DNA from: SIG598 sp045605025
GTDB lineage: Bacteria; Bacillota; Clostridia; Oscillospirales; Acutalibacteraceae
Assembly (NCBI GenBank): GCA_045605025.1
Contig: JAZUPE010000084.1
Coordinates: 7,773-71,772, forward strand
Direction: 5' to 3'
DNA length: 64,000 nucleotides
Shown here: positions 10,252-19,092 of the stretch, piece by piece
Position numbering within the stretch: the first letter of the stretch is position 1
How the letters are laid out: every line of letters begins with the position of its first letter
Program-made: the position numbers and the translations under genes
The notes under the pieces: generated by a model
Seen by the model: only the letters and a program-made list of their open reading frames with translations
Told to the model about the DNA's origin: nothing
Database searches by the model: none

Positions 10252-11865
10252 ATGCTTAAAATGAATTTATCTTCTCTCTCCGACACCCGCTGGACGGACG
10301 CTCAGGTGCGTCTGCCAGGCTATTCCGCATCAGACACTGCAGCCGCCGCTATTGCCCGCCCTCAATGGGTGCATTTCGGTGCCGGTAATATCTTTCGCGG
10401 TTTTATTGCCCGCATCGCACAGCGCCTACTGGAGGACAATCTGATCGACGGCGGCATCATCGCTGCCGACACCTTTGACTATGAGATCATAGAAAAGATA
10501 TACCGCCCATATGACAATCTTACCATGATGGTGGATCTTTCCGCCGATGGATCCACCTCCTGCGAGATCATCGGCAGCGTAGCGCAGGCGCTGTGCGCAG
10601 GCTGTGATTATCCCGATGATCTTGACCGCCTGAAAGACAGTTTCGCCGCTCCCTCGCTGCAGCTGGTCAGCTTCACAATTACCGAAAAGGGCTATGCTCT
10701 GCGGGGAATGGACGGTCAATTTCTGCCTGTGGTGCTGGCTGATTTTGAAGGCGGCCCCGCCAATGCCCGGCATGCCATGAGCGTGGTGTGCGCCCTTGTG
10801 CATCACCGCTACAAAACCTGCGGTTCACCCGTCGCGCTTGCCAGCATGGACAACTGCAGCGAAAACGGCAAGGTGCTCATGGACAGCATCATGGAAATTG
10901 CCCGCCAGTGGCAGTCCAGAGGATTTGTGGACAATGGTTATATTGATTACCTCTCCGATCCGGCACGTTGTTCTTTCCCCTGGAGCATGATCGACAAGAT
11001 CACGCCCCGTCCCGCACAGTCGGTAGAGAAGATTCTTGCCGAAAAGGGCATTGGTTTCATGTCGCCGGTTACCACCTCGCGCGGCACCTATATTGCTCCC
11101 TTTGTCAACGCCGAGATTCCTCAGTACCTGGTGCTGGAAGACAGCTTTCCCAATGGCCGTCCCCCGCTGGAAAAGGCCGGGGTATACATGACCGACCGCG
11201 AAACGGTCAACAAATCCGAACGCATGAAGGTAATGACCTGCCTCAACCCCTTGCATACCGCTCTGGCAGTCTTCGGCTGCCTGCTGAATTACAGAAGCAT
11301 CGCTGACGAAATGAAGGACCTGCAGCTGCGTCGTCTGGCAGAACGCATCGGCAGGGAGGAGGGAATGCCCGTGGTGACAGACCCCGGTATTATCCGTCCG
11401 GAGGCTTTTCTCGACGAGGTGCTGACCCAACGTCTGCCTAATCCGTTTATCCCTGATATGCCGCAGCGTATCGCCACCGATACCAGCCAGAAAATTCCTG
11501 TGCGCTTCGGACAGACCATCCGCGCCTATATCGAAAGCGATTCTCTGGAGGTAACGTCACTTGAGTGTATCCCGCTTGCCATTGCCGGCTGGCTGCGCTA
11601 TCTGCTCGCCGTTGATGACAACGGCTGTCCTATGGAGGTCAGCCCTGATCCTATGCTGATACAGCTTCAGGACCAGCTGGCTGAGGTTCGTTTTGGCTGT
11701 CCCGCCTCCTGTTCCAACCAGCTGGAGGGTATTCTGTCCAACAAAAACCTTTTCGCTGCTGACCTGTGCAAATGCGGACTTGCCCCGAAGATATATGACA
11801 TGCTGGCTCAGATGCTGGAGGGCGAGGGCGCAGTGCGTAGGACTCTTGTGAAATATCTCGGCTGA
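10252..11865 (+). CDS. uxuB: Fructuronate reductase (D-mannonate oxidoreductase), mannitol dehydrogenase family
   Basis: Protein of 537 residues, the usual length for clostridial UxuB. It catalyses NADH-dependent interconversion of D-fructuronate and D-mannonate in glucuronate catabolism, in the cytosol. Near residues 39-53 the sequence WVHFGAGNIFRGF matches the N-terminal nucleotide-binding segment of the family. FDYEIIEKIYRPYDNL and SFTITEKGYALRG are strongly conserved UxuB signatures, and the C-terminal half is the helical mannitol-dehydrogenase domain. The start is supported by GGAGTG about 10 nt upstream. No uxaC or uxuA lies beside it, so the rest of the pathway must be elsewhere. It fits functionally with the GH115 alpha-glucuronidase at 43.5 kb. 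Other polyol dehydrogenases of the family are a less likely alternative. Confidence 0.88.
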   Translation: MLKMNLSSLSDTRWTDAQVRLPGYSASDTAAAAIARPQWVHFGAGNIFRGFIARIAQRLLEDNLIDGGIIAADTFDYEIIEKIYRPYDNLTMMVDLSADGSTSCEIIGSVAQALCAGCDYPDDLDRLKDSFAAPSLQLVSFTITEKGYALRGMDGQFLPVVLADFEGGPANARHAMSVVCALVHHRYKTCGSPVALASMDNCSENGKVLMDSIMEIARQWQSRGFVDNGYIDYLSDPARCSFPWSMIDKITPRPAQSVEKILAEKGIGFMSPVTTSRGTYIAPFVNAEIPQYLVLEDSFPNGRPPLEKAGVYMTDRETVNKSERMKVMTCLNPLHTALAVFGCLLNYRSIADEMKDLQLRRLAERIGREEGMPVVTDPGIIRPEAFLDEVLTQRLPNPFIPDMPQRIATDTSQKIPVRFGQTIRAYIESDSLEVTSLECIPLAIAGWLRYLLAVDDNGCPMEVSPDPMLIQLQDQLAEVRFGCPASCSNQLEGILSNKNLFAADLCKCGLAPKIYDMLAQMLEGEGAVRRTLVKYLG

Positions 11866-12022
11866 AATTCACGCATTACGCTTGCCGGAGCCGCTCGTAA
11901 GCGTAACATGGCGCTTGCCTGCAACGCTATGCAGCACCATCTGTCCTGTCCCGATATCACTGCGACGGGACAGAAACGCGTGCTGCGCACCCCAGGACAT
12001 TTTGTCTGATGAATAATTATTT

Positions 12023-12080
12023 CAGCGCCGTTCCGGCTCATTTGCACGCAAAAGTGTGCAGACGAACCGAAACGGCGCTG
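12023..12080. terminator. Long imperfect hairpin between convergent genes
   Basis: CAGCGCCGTT at 12023 pairs with AACGGCGCTG ending at 12080, and pairing continues with mismatches through tgcacgc/gtgtgca to an AAAA-like loop (about 27-bp stem). It lies between uxuB (+) and tarJ (-) and could serve either strand. There is no strong T-run on either side. Confidence 0.5.
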
Positions 12081-12126
12081 TCGGTTTTGAATGGTGCCTT
12101 TATTCTGTATGCCCGGCAAATATATA

Positions 12127-12166
12127 ATGCGGTGCCGGTTTGATATGGCACCGCATCAGATTTTTT
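12127..12166 (+). terminator. Rho-independent terminator after uxuB
   Basis: A perfect 10-bp stem, atgcggtgcc (12127-12136) with ggcaccgcat (12147-12156), is followed by cagaTTTTTT (12161-12166) on the plus strand. Confidence 0.75.
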
Positions 12167-12225
12167 CGTATACTATGATTCAGCAGCCCTTAACCGGATC
12201 TGCGTTTCCATGCTCGGGGTTATTT

Positions 12226-13245
12226 CTATACCATCCATTGCATGACGGTCTTGTAAGGGTTTGAAAAGTCAGCGGTGAATGCGTTGTTCATGTCTTCAAC
12301 CGTACGAACCGGAACAATGTCCCGAATGATACGGCGCAGGCGGCTCTGCATATCAGGCTTCTTTTCCATCAGATCACGCGTCTCCACAAAGTCTTCCACG
12401 GTAGATCGGCTTCTGCCTACAAGCGTAAGGCCGCGTTCAAGAACCATGCGTGTATTAATCGGTACCGGCCTCTCCGAAACCCCGAGAAGCATAATAGTTC
12501 CCTGGGGATTGATGATATCGATTATGGAGTTAATGATCTGGCCGGATCCCTGTCCTCCGACACACTCAAAAGCATGATCCACGCGGATGTTTGCAGGAAG
12601 TCTGTCGGAATAGTACACCTCATCGGCAAAGGAGAAAAGACTGAGCTTTTCGTCCACAACACCCATAATGTGAAGCCGCGCTTCCGGTATCAGCATCCGG
12701 ATCAGCATAGCAGTGACATAACCCAGATTTCCGTCTCCGAACACAGCTATGTTGTTTCTGGACGAGTGTGCAGTGCATATAAAGGTTGTGACGGCGTGCA
12801 TTGCGACGCTCACCAGTTCACAGATGGAGGCGATATCGTCATCAATGGTATCGTAGGGTACAACGCAGCCACGGGGCGCGGAAACATATTCCTGCATGAA
12901 CCCGTCGCAGGAACTGGCGCAAAATCCGGACGAGAACGCATAATTGTCCCGTATAACTCCGGATGGCACAGAAGGACGGTTGGGCACCAGCAGCACTTTT
13001 TGCCCGGGTTTGTATATGCCTGCTGCGTCGTGTACAACCATACCTGCACATTCATGAATCAGTGCCATGGGCAGTTTTTTGCTGAGGGTCTCGGGAGAGC
13101 GCAATCCCTGATAATACCGCTGATCCGCGGCGCATATGGAAAGAAATTTCGGCCGCACGATAATCTCCGGTGTGTTGAGATCCATGGTGCAGAAATTAAC
13201 CTGTATCTGTTTCGGGGCAACAAGCCTGAAAACCCTGTTAATCAT
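12226..13245 (-). CDS. tarJ: TarJ-like ribulose-5-phosphate reductase (zinc alcohol dehydrogenase family)
   Basis: 339-residue MDR-family dehydrogenase. TarJ reduces ribulose 5-phosphate to ribitol 5-phosphate with NADPH, feeding CDP-ribitol synthesis. The N-terminal catalytic domain has CAADQRYYQGLR and a HECAG motif (LIHECAGMVVHDAAG) typical of the metal-binding GroES-like domain. A Rossmann segment (NIAVFGDGNLGYVTAM) lies near residue 170. The gene overlaps the 3' end of the upstream cytidylyltransferase by 8 bp, which implies translational coupling, and this TarI-TarJ pairing is what makes TarJ more likely than a generic alcohol dehydrogenase. It is the last gene of the 15215-to-12226 operon. 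Substrate identity is inference from family and neighbours. Confidence 0.8.
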   Translation of the reverse strand: MINRVFRLVAPKQIQVNFCTMDLNTPEIIVRPKFLSICAADQRYYQGLRSPETLSKKLPMALIHECAGMVVHDAAGIYKPGQKVLLVPNRPSVPSGVIRDNYAFSSGFCASSCDGFMQEYVSAPRGCVVPYDTIDDDIASICELVSVAMHAVTTFICTAHSSRNNIAVFGDGNLGYVTAMLIRMLIPEARLHIMGVVDEKLSLFSFADEVYYSDRLPANIRVDHAFECVGGQGSGQIINSIIDIINPQGTIMLLGVSERPVPINTRMVLERGLTLVGRSRSTVEDFVETRDLMEKKPDMQSRLRRIIRDIVPVRTVEDMNNAFTADFSNPYKTVMQWMV

Positions 13246-13951
13246 GACTCAGTTCCTTTGCAATAATCGCTTCTGCAAGAAGCAGATCAAAGGGCGTGGA
13301 TATCTTCATATTGTACGGGTCACCCTTGACCAGTCTGACTGTATGTCCCGCAAGGACGAATATTTTACAGGCATCGGTAAGCGTTTTCTTCTCCTCGTCA
13401 CTCAAGGCGCTGAAATCACTTTCAAACATACTGATCCTGAACGCCTGCGGGGTCTGCCCGTTGAACAGATCGCTTCGAACCGGTATGCTGCTGATATTCA
13501 TTCCGTCGGACGAGCGGATTATCGTATCGGTAGCGGGGATAACGGTATCCGTCGCCCCAAACTCCAGAGCTGCATCAATATTTTCATCGATAATCCTCGC
13601 AGAAACAAAGGGCCGCACCGCGTCGTGGGTGATAAGAATGCTTTCGGGGGAGGAATCGGTCTTTCTGATGTCGTCGACAATGTTTACGATGCTGCCGTTC
13701 CGGTCAGTTCCGCCTTCGATGATCGTTATGCGATCGCACTCACCGATCTCTTTGCGGAGAATGTCGTGCATGTATGAGATGTAATCCCTGACAACCGCCA
13801 CGTAGATATGGTCAATGCGGCCGCACATAAGGAATTTTTCGATTGTGTGCATAATCACAGGCTTGCCGCCGATGGAAAGAAACTGCTTGGGCATGCTTGT
13901 AATGCCCATTCTGCTTCCAATGCCTCCGGCAAGTATTCCAGCGTAAATCAT
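13238..13951 (-). CDS. tarI: TarI-like ribitol-5-phosphate cytidylyltransferase
   Basis: 237 residues, the normal length for the IspD/TarI family. The family transfers CMP from CTP to a polyol phosphate; with TarJ next door the product is most likely CDP-ribitol. The N-terminal signature ILAGGIGSRMGI...MPKQFL is the CTP-binding loop. ITHDAVRPFV, conserved in the family, lies mid-protein, and GQTPQAFR and KGDPYNMKISTPFDL follow. The start is fixed by AGGAGG 8 nt upstream. It sits 49 bp downstream of the CDP-glycerol-transferase-family gene and overlaps tarJ. It could be IspD, but IspD would not normally be coupled to a TarJ-type reductase. Confidence 0.82.
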   Translation of the reverse strand: MIYAGILAGGIGSRMGITSMPKQFLSIGGKPVIMHTIEKFLMCGRIDHIYVAVVRDYISYMHDILRKEIGECDRITIIEGGTDRNGSIVNIVDDIRKTDSSPESILITHDAVRPFVSARIIDENIDAALEFGATDTVIPATDTIIRSSDGMNISSIPVRSDLFNGQTPQAFRISMFESDFSALSDEEKKTLTDACKIFVLAGHTVRLVKGDPYNMKISTPFDLLLAEAIIAKELSHD

Positions 13952-14000
13952 TGGGTAATCCTCCTGAATTAAAACCTTTACCTGTCACCAGGCTTTGCAT

Positions 14001-15215
14001 TTATCCGTTATCGCTGTTCCAGATGTTCTGCTGGAAGCGGCTTCCCTGATAAACTCCGTCAAATTCCTGACGGGCAAGGGCATCGCAGATTTCCGCCAGT
14101 CTTGCGGAAACGCGGTAATTACCCCGGACAACGTAGCGATCGGAGAACACTTGCGCGCTGTCGTCAAGCCTGATCTTCCCTCTGTCAATCGCGTCGATGA
14201 GTTCTTCGGCGGTCCCGGCCTTGAAGAACGGAATGTCCTTGAAATAATCAATATAGAAGCCCCTTCCGGCATCGTAATCATCCCAGTCGAAGCAATACAG
14301 CGCGGTAGGCTTGCCGGCAACCGCTGATTCAAAGATGATGGCGGAATAATCGCTGACCACAAAATCGGCAAGTGCAATGAAATCAAGGCCCATGAACAGA
14401 CATCCATCCTGTCTGTTGTCCGGAGATCCGGTAAAGATCCGCTCCTCTCCGCTGTGTGCCTTGATGATAAGATTGTATCTGCTATAGTCGACTGCCCGAC
14501 GGACGCTGTCAAAGGCGGTTTCCATATACTCCTCACCGTATCCTTCTCCCCGTCTGAAGGTGGGAACATACACAATGTTCTGCTTTCCGTTGTTCAGCTG
14601 GGGATAGGCGGAAATTATCGCATTTCTCGAGGCAGATGTATACTTCTCCTCTGTGAGGTAATCTATGCGAGGGAGACCTATCGGGATCATACGGGAGTGA
14701 TCCATGCCGAACGCTTCCGCAAAGGGAGCTATACATTCCGGACCGGAGCAAAGGGCGCAGTCATAATTTCTGTGCATGTTCATTGCCTTTGCCAGAGCCT
14801 CGTCCCTTCCCTGAGTCAGGCCGGTTGTGGAAAGGCCGAATCGCTTGAGGCAGCCCATCGCATGCCAGATCTGAATAACCTTCAGTGTTTTCTTGTGATT
14901 GAGAAGCGATACCGGAATGCAGTAGGTGTCCACAACCGCAACTCTGGCCGTGGCAAGATGCCTCATCTGACTGAGAATATGAAATGCATACCCGATTTTT
15001 CCGCTTAGGCTTTCGGGAATCATTTTGCACATCATAACGGTTTTATACCGTGGATAACTCTCGTTGAGTTCTTCTTCGAGCATTCTGAAATCTACCCCGG
15101 GTTCATTTCCCTGCCGACTGAGAAATACGATTTTATCCCTGGTGGGCAAAATCTTCATAATGGCGTAAATGCAGGCCAGCACGGCCTTACACACAGCCAT
15201 AAGGAATACTTTCAT
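14001..15215 (-). CDS. CDP-glycerol/CDP-ribitol phosphotransferase family protein (TagF/TarF/TarL-like)
   Basis: 404 residues. Proteins of this family transfer glycerol- or ribitol-phosphate from the CDP-activated form to build a teichoic-acid-type chain at the cytoplasmic membrane face. Residues 1-25 are hydrophobic (MKVFLMAVCKAVLACIYAIMK), consistent with membrane association. Family motifs seen are IQIWHAMGCLKRFGLS (catalytic His region), VYVPTFRRGEGY, LIIKAHSGEER, DFVVSDYSAIIFESA and PTALYCFDWDDY, in the expected order of a GT-B-like fold. It is first in the operon with tarI and tarJ and has its own promoter. The coupling suggests a polyribitol-phosphate polymer, but acceptor and number of units added cannot be read from sequence. 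Confidence 0.85.
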   Translation of the reverse strand: MKVFLMAVCKAVLACIYAIMKILPTRDKIVFLSRQGNEPGVDFRMLEEELNESYPRYKTVMMCKMIPESLSGKIGYAFHILSQMRHLATARVAVVDTYCIPVSLLNHKKTLKVIQIWHAMGCLKRFGLSTTGLTQGRDEALAKAMNMHRNYDCALCSGPECIAPFAEAFGMDHSRMIPIGLPRIDYLTEEKYTSASRNAIISAYPQLNNGKQNIVYVPTFRRGEGYGEEYMETAFDSVRRAVDYSRYNLIIKAHSGEERIFTGSPDNRQDGCLFMGLDFIALADFVVSDYSAIIFESAVAGKPTALYCFDWDDYDAGRGFYIDYFKDIPFFKAGTAEELIDAIDRGKIRLDDSAQVFSDRYVVRGNYRVSARLAEICDALARQEFDGVYQGSRFQQNIWNSDNG

Positions 15216-15262
15216 TGTTCTGCCCTCATTTCGCAGATTAAAAACAATTGCTTAACTTAATA

Positions 15263-15291
15263 AATTTACACCATTTGCGTTTTGGTGTCAA
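15263..15291 (-). promoter_or_regulatory. Promoter of the polymerase-tarI-tarJ operon
   Basis: On the minus strand TTGACA (15286-15291), a 17-nt spacer and TAAATT (15263-15268), about 50 nt before the ATG at 15215. Confidence 0.7.
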
Positions 15292-15338
15292 ATAAAACGT
15301 CATATGCAGAAGCAGCCTGGAGCAGCTTCGCATGACAT

Positions 15339-15368
15339 CAATCAGGCTGCCGCAGATAAGCCTGATTG
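15339..15368 (-). terminator. Hairpin downstream of the flippase gene
   Basis: Perfect 10-bp stem caatcaggct (15339-15348) / agcctgattg (15359-15368), just after the flippase stop and before the next promoter. No clear T-run, so it may be an inefficient terminator or a 3'-stabilising stem. Confidence 0.5.
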
Positions 15369-15380
15369 CCAGAATGAGCG

Positions 15381-16985
15381 TTATTTGTTTTTTCTGCCCC
15401 TGATCATACCTTTGAGCATCTGAATAAAATCCCTGAACTCTGCGGTTTTGCGAAAAACTATAAAAATCGCGGCATTGGCAACAGTCAGGCAGATTACTGC
15501 CTTGATCAGGAAAGATACAAGAATACCAATTCCCGGGATGGTGTCGACCAGACTGGCCAGCCAGAATGACAACGCTCCCGATCCTGCAACAATCGCCAGC
15601 TGCGTGAGGAACGTGCAGAAATATGTGGAAACCCGCTTCCCAAACACTCTTGAATAAAGAAGATAAGGGTCATACCACTGCATGGTGAAAAACTGGGCGA
15701 GTATGGTTGCCAGTTTAACCGCAAAGATTCCTCGCTCGGCATTCTGACCGTTTTCACCCCACAGCACTGCCAGCAGAACCGACAGACCCACGTTTATCAG
15801 CGCCATGAAAATAGGACGGTATCTGCCCTGCACAAATAAACCATTGGAATTGCGGAACGCAGTAAGCGGATGTGAAATAGTCCCAATATAGAAATTCATG
15901 GCAACCACAGCGGCTATCGGCACGCTGAGAACATATTTCGGGCTTCCCAGCCACAGATTGATGAACGGGTTCATCAGGACGAAAAACGCCACCGTACACA
16001 GACACCCTATCCAGAACGCCATAAACTGCATTACTTTAAACGTGCGGAACTGCTTGTCCTTGTCCGAAGTCGCCACCAGATTACCAATGCTGGGAGTAGC
16101 TGAATTATAGAACTGATTGACCAGCGCAGCCGTCCTGGTTGTAACCAGCGTGTAGTTGCCCATAAGGCCAACATATGCCGTGCCGAACATTGCGGAAATG
16201 ATCACGCTGTCCACCGAGCGCATAATGGCGTTGCATATCTTATATATCATCAGCGACCGCACATCTTTGAAAATGCGCTTCTGTTCTTCCTTTGGAAGCT
16301 TTGCATCCTTGTATCTGTCAATCTCCGGATATCGCTTTGCTGCGACAACGGATACTACGTAATTCTGCGCTCTGGTGATGACAATGCCGGCAATAAGATA
16401 GGTTATAAAGCGCGGAGTAGGATCGAGAACATCTTTCAGCGCAATGAGTATAAACGCTTCAATGGCCACTCTCACAATGCTTCCGAAAATATTCACCACA
16501 GAGATGTACCGCCGCTCCTGATGGGCGGTAAGGAGCGTGGATTTGTATACCAGCAGATAGGATACCGCTGAATTGACAACATACAGCAGATATATCAGTG
16601 ACAGATGGTCTTCGATCTCGGGCGGAATGTTCTTCACTATCAGGTCAAGAACCGGCAGGATCAAACATCCGGCTCCGAAAATCACCGCAGCAACAACCTG
16701 ATATGCCCGTTTGTAGAAGTTCATCAGCTGCGCAATCTTTTCGTTGTCCTTGACCGCCACCGGTTTGTACATGGCGTAGGTTATCGCGCTGGAAACACCA
16801 AGTTCCGCAAGAGACAGAGCCGATAGTATGTCGGTAAACAGGCCCGATACACCCGTGTATTCCACTCCCAGCACCCGGATAAACAGCGAGCGCATTACAA
16901 AGCCGAGCAGGAACGTGATGAACTTCTCTCCAAACCCGGCAGCAGTATTGAGAAGTGTATTGGTTTTTCTGGACTTCTCAGCCAC
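15381..16985 (-). CDS. Polysaccharide/teichoic-acid flippase (MOP/Wzx-like)
   Basis: About 534 residues with 12 or more predicted hydrophobic segments, for example FITFLLGFVMRSLFIRVLG near the N-terminus, VVAAVIFGAGCLILPVLDLIV and LAIVAGSGALSFWLASLV. The N-terminal pattern 'LGVEYTGVSGLFTDILSALSLAELGVSSAITYAMYKP' is broken here into LGVEYTGVSGLF and AELGVSSAITYAMYKP, both typical of oligosaccharide flippases. It would move lipid-linked polymer precursors across the membrane. The start chosen is GTG at 16985 because GGAGG lies 8 nt upstream; an upstream TTG at 17000 is in frame but overlaps that site. It is divergent from the second cytidylyltransferase operon. Substrate unknown. Confidence 0.85.
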   Translation of the reverse strand: MAEKSRKTNTLLNTAAGFGEKFITFLLGFVMRSLFIRVLGVEYTGVSGLFTDILSALSLAELGVSSAITYAMYKPVAVKDNEKIAQLMNFYKRAYQVVAAVIFGAGCLILPVLDLIVKNIPPEIEDHLSLIYLLYVVNSAVSYLLVYKSTLLTAHQERRYISVVNIFGSIVRVAIEAFILIALKDVLDPTPRFITYLIAGIVITRAQNYVVSVVAAKRYPEIDRYKDAKLPKEEQKRIFKDVRSLMIYKICNAIMRSVDSVIISAMFGTAYVGLMGNYTLVTTRTAALVNQFYNSATPSIGNLVATSDKDKQFRTFKVMQFMAFWIGCLCTVAFFVLMNPFINLWLGSPKYVLSVPIAAVVAMNFYIGTISHPLTAFRNSNGLFVQGRYRPIFMALINVGLSVLLAVLWGENGQNAERGIFAVKLATILAQFFTMQWYDPYLLYSRVFGKRVSTYFCTFLTQLAIVAGSGALSFWLASLVDTIPGIGILVSFLIKAVICLTVANAAIFIVFRKTAEFRDFIQMLKGMIRGRKNK

Positions 16986-17052
16986 TTGAAGTGCCTCCAA
17001 ATCAGAATAAATTCAGACTGCGAACAATGCTGTCCTGCAGAGTACCCTCGCC

Positions 17053-17082
17053 ATTATATACCCATTCCATCCCCCGTGTCAA
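17053..17082 (-). promoter_or_regulatory. Promoter of the flippase gene
   Basis: Minus strand TTGACA (17077-17082), an 18-nt spacer and a perfect TATAAT (17053-17058). Confidence 0.78.
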
Positions 17083-17128
17083 ATTGCAGACAGCGTGCCG
17101 CCGGCATGATTTGCGGACATTTTATCAG

Positions 17129-17157
17129 TTGACGATTCGCACTGCCTGGAGTATAGT
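17129..17157 (+). promoter_or_regulatory. Promoter of the cytidylyltransferase-SDR-LicD operon
   Basis: Plus strand TTGACG (17129-17134), a 17-nt spacer and TATAGT (17152-17157), about 85 nt before the first start codon. It is back-to-back with the flippase promoter. Confidence 0.75.
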
Positions 17158-17242
17158 AATATAAGTTGTAATGTTATTGTATATGGCTTTGACAACCTCT
17201 CCCTGATGAACAAATAAGACTTCTGTACCGGATGGTGATATT

Positions 17243-17941
17243 ATGAATGTAGCGCTCATTATAGCCGGCGGCATCGGAGCCCGCATGCAGATGAGCTCTC
17301 CGAAACAGTTTATGTCTGTTAACGGAAAGCCGGTAATCGCGTACACAATGGAAGCGTTCCAGCGCAACGACAGCATTGACGTTATTGCGGTAGTGTGTCT
17401 GGAGGGCTGGGAGGACATTCTGTGGTCCTATGCAAAGAAATATAATATCTCCAAGCTCAAATGGGTCACCAATGGCGGTGATTCCGGTTTCCATTCTCTG
17501 CGCAACGGCATGCTTCTCCTCAAAAAGCACTGCAGCCCCGATGATATCATTCTCATCCATGATGCTGTCAGACCTCTTGTGAGTGATGATATAATCAACG
17601 CCAACATCGCCGGTGTCAAACAGTACGGCACAGCCATCACCGTTGTTCCTGCCACCGAAGCGCTGCTTTATTCCGAGGATGGCGAGATCTCCGGCAAGGT
17701 GGTTGACCGCAGTCTCATCTGGAGAACACAGACGCCCCAGAGTCTGCGCTTGTCTCATTTTATAAAAGCACACGAGGAAGCGCTCGCAAGGGGCATCACT
17801 GATACCGTCGCAACCTGCACCCTGCTCATCGAGCTGGGCGAGGAAGTACACTTTGTTTTCGGTGAGGGCACCAATTTCAAGATCACCTGCAGGGAGGACC
17901 TCGGTCTTCTCAAGGCTTACATTGATGCCAAGAACCTGTAA
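17243..17941 (+). CDS. Second IspD/TarI-family cytidylyltransferase
   Basis: 232 residues. The N-terminus ALIIAGGIGARMQ...SPKQFM is the CTP-binding signature, followed by ILIHDAVRPLVSDDIINANI, WRTQTPQSLRL and EGTNFKITCREDLGLL in normal family order. It makes a CDP-activated sugar alcohol or, as IspD, CDP-methylerythritol. Placement directly before an SDR epimerase and a LicD-family transferase argues for surface polymer precursor synthesis rather than isoprenoid synthesis. It is a distant paralogue of the TarI protein encoded 3.3 kb away on the other strand. The start is modestly supported by a GGTG element. The exact polyol phosphate is not predictable. Confidence 0.78.
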   Translation: MNVALIIAGGIGARMQMSSPKQFMSVNGKPVIAYTMEAFQRNDSIDVIAVVCLEGWEDILWSYAKKYNISKLKWVTNGGDSGFHSLRNGMLLLKKHCSPDDIILIHDAVRPLVSDDIINANIAGVKQYGTAITVVPATEALLYSEDGEISGKVVDRSLIWRTQTPQSLRLSHFIKAHEEALARGITDTVATCTLLIELGEEVHFVFGEGTNFKITCREDLGLLKAYIDAKNL

Positions 17942-17985
17942 GTCTGCCTTAGCTTCCAATTTCTATGCCAAAGGATTGAACAGGA

Positions 17986-19032
17986 ATGCTTGATGTAAAT
18001 AACCCCCTGTATCTGGACGATCTGTCAGCTGCCGCTGCGTATGCGGATTTTGATGACGTCTCTGTGCTGATCACCGGCGCAACGGGACTTGTCGGGTCGT
18101 TCCTTGTTGACGCTCTTGCCATGCGCAATAAGAATGCGGGCAAAAACGTAAAGATCTACGCCATGAGCCGCCGGCTGGAAAGACTGAAGACACGTTTTTC
18201 CTACTGTACAGACGCACACAACGTCCATCTGGCTGCTCAGGATGTCTGTCAGCCCCTGGACAAGAGTATCAGATACGACTATATCATCCACACCGCCAGC
18301 AACGCCGACCCGGGAACCTATGCCCGCTATCCGGTGGAAACGGTTCTTACCAACGTAACCGGAACCGCCAACATGCTGGATTACGCCAGAAGTGCCGGCG
18401 GAACCCGCGTGCTGTTCACTTCCACCATGGAGGTATACGGCTCCATCCCGGATTCGGACAGCTTTTCCGAGGAGCAGTACGGTCTGATTGATTTCAACCA
18501 GATCCGCTCCGGATATCCGGAAAGCAAGCGTACTGCTGAAATTCTCTGCCGCAGCTACGGGCAGGAATACGGAGTCGACACCGTCATCGCCCGTCTGGGA
18601 TATATCTACGGCCCATCCATGACCGCTGATGACAACAAAGTCATCGCCCAGTTTATCAACAAGGCTCTCGCCAAAGAAAATATAGTGCTGAAAAGCAAAG
18701 GCGAACAGCTTCGATCCTACTGCTATATTGCCGATGCCGCTGCAGGAATTCTATGCGTACTCACCCGCGGCGCGGGCGGCAGTGCCTACAACATTGCCAA
18801 CAGGAACTCCACAACGACCATCGCTCAGATGGCGCAGATGGCCGCCGACCAGACAAACAGCTGTGTTGTCTTTGATATTCCCGACGAAATGGAACGCCGT
18901 GGTTTTTCAAAGCCCCAGAACGCGGTTCTTGACGAGACTGCCCTGCGCGCCCTCGGCTGGACAGACCGCTACACTATGGAACAGGGCTTCGAGCGCACGG
19001 TACGCATCCTGAGCGAAAGCTGCTCCGGATAG
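17986..19032 (+). CDS. NAD-dependent epimerase/dehydratase (extended SDR)
   Basis: 348 residues. The Rossmann glycine motif is ITGATGLVGSF (about residues 27-37). A Ser/Thr-Tyr-Lys-type active site is visible as LFTSTMEVYGS followed by the YPESK (YxxxK) catalytic motif. LGYIYGPSM and a C-terminal substrate domain (ALGWTDRYTMEQGFERT) are as in nucleotide-sugar epimerases. It would act on a nucleotide-linked or free sugar in the cytosol. It is 44 bp downstream of the cytidylyltransferase and 60 bp upstream of the LicD gene. The pairing of a TarI-type enzyme with an SDR resembles the functional pairing in Bcs1-type CDP-ribitol synthases, but that analogy is inference. Confidence 0.82.
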   Translation: MLDVNNPLYLDDLSAAAAYADFDDVSVLITGATGLVGSFLVDALAMRNKNAGKNVKIYAMSRRLERLKTRFSYCTDAHNVHLAAQDVCQPLDKSIRYDYIIHTASNADPGTYARYPVETVLTNVTGTANMLDYARSAGGTRVLFTSTMEVYGSIPDSDSFSEEQYGLIDFNQIRSGYPESKRTAEILCRSYGQEYGVDTVIARLGYIYGPSMTADDNKVIAQFINKALAKENIVLKSKGEQLRSYCYIADAAAGILCVLTRGAGGSAYNIANRNSTTTIAQMAQMAADQTNSCVVFDIPDEMERRGFSKPQNAVLDETALRALGWTDRYTMEQGFERTVRILSESCSG

Positions 19033-19092
19033 GGCAGAGGCTGCCCGGACGGCGCTCTATTCACGTTCACCACTCAAAGGAGAAAAATCATC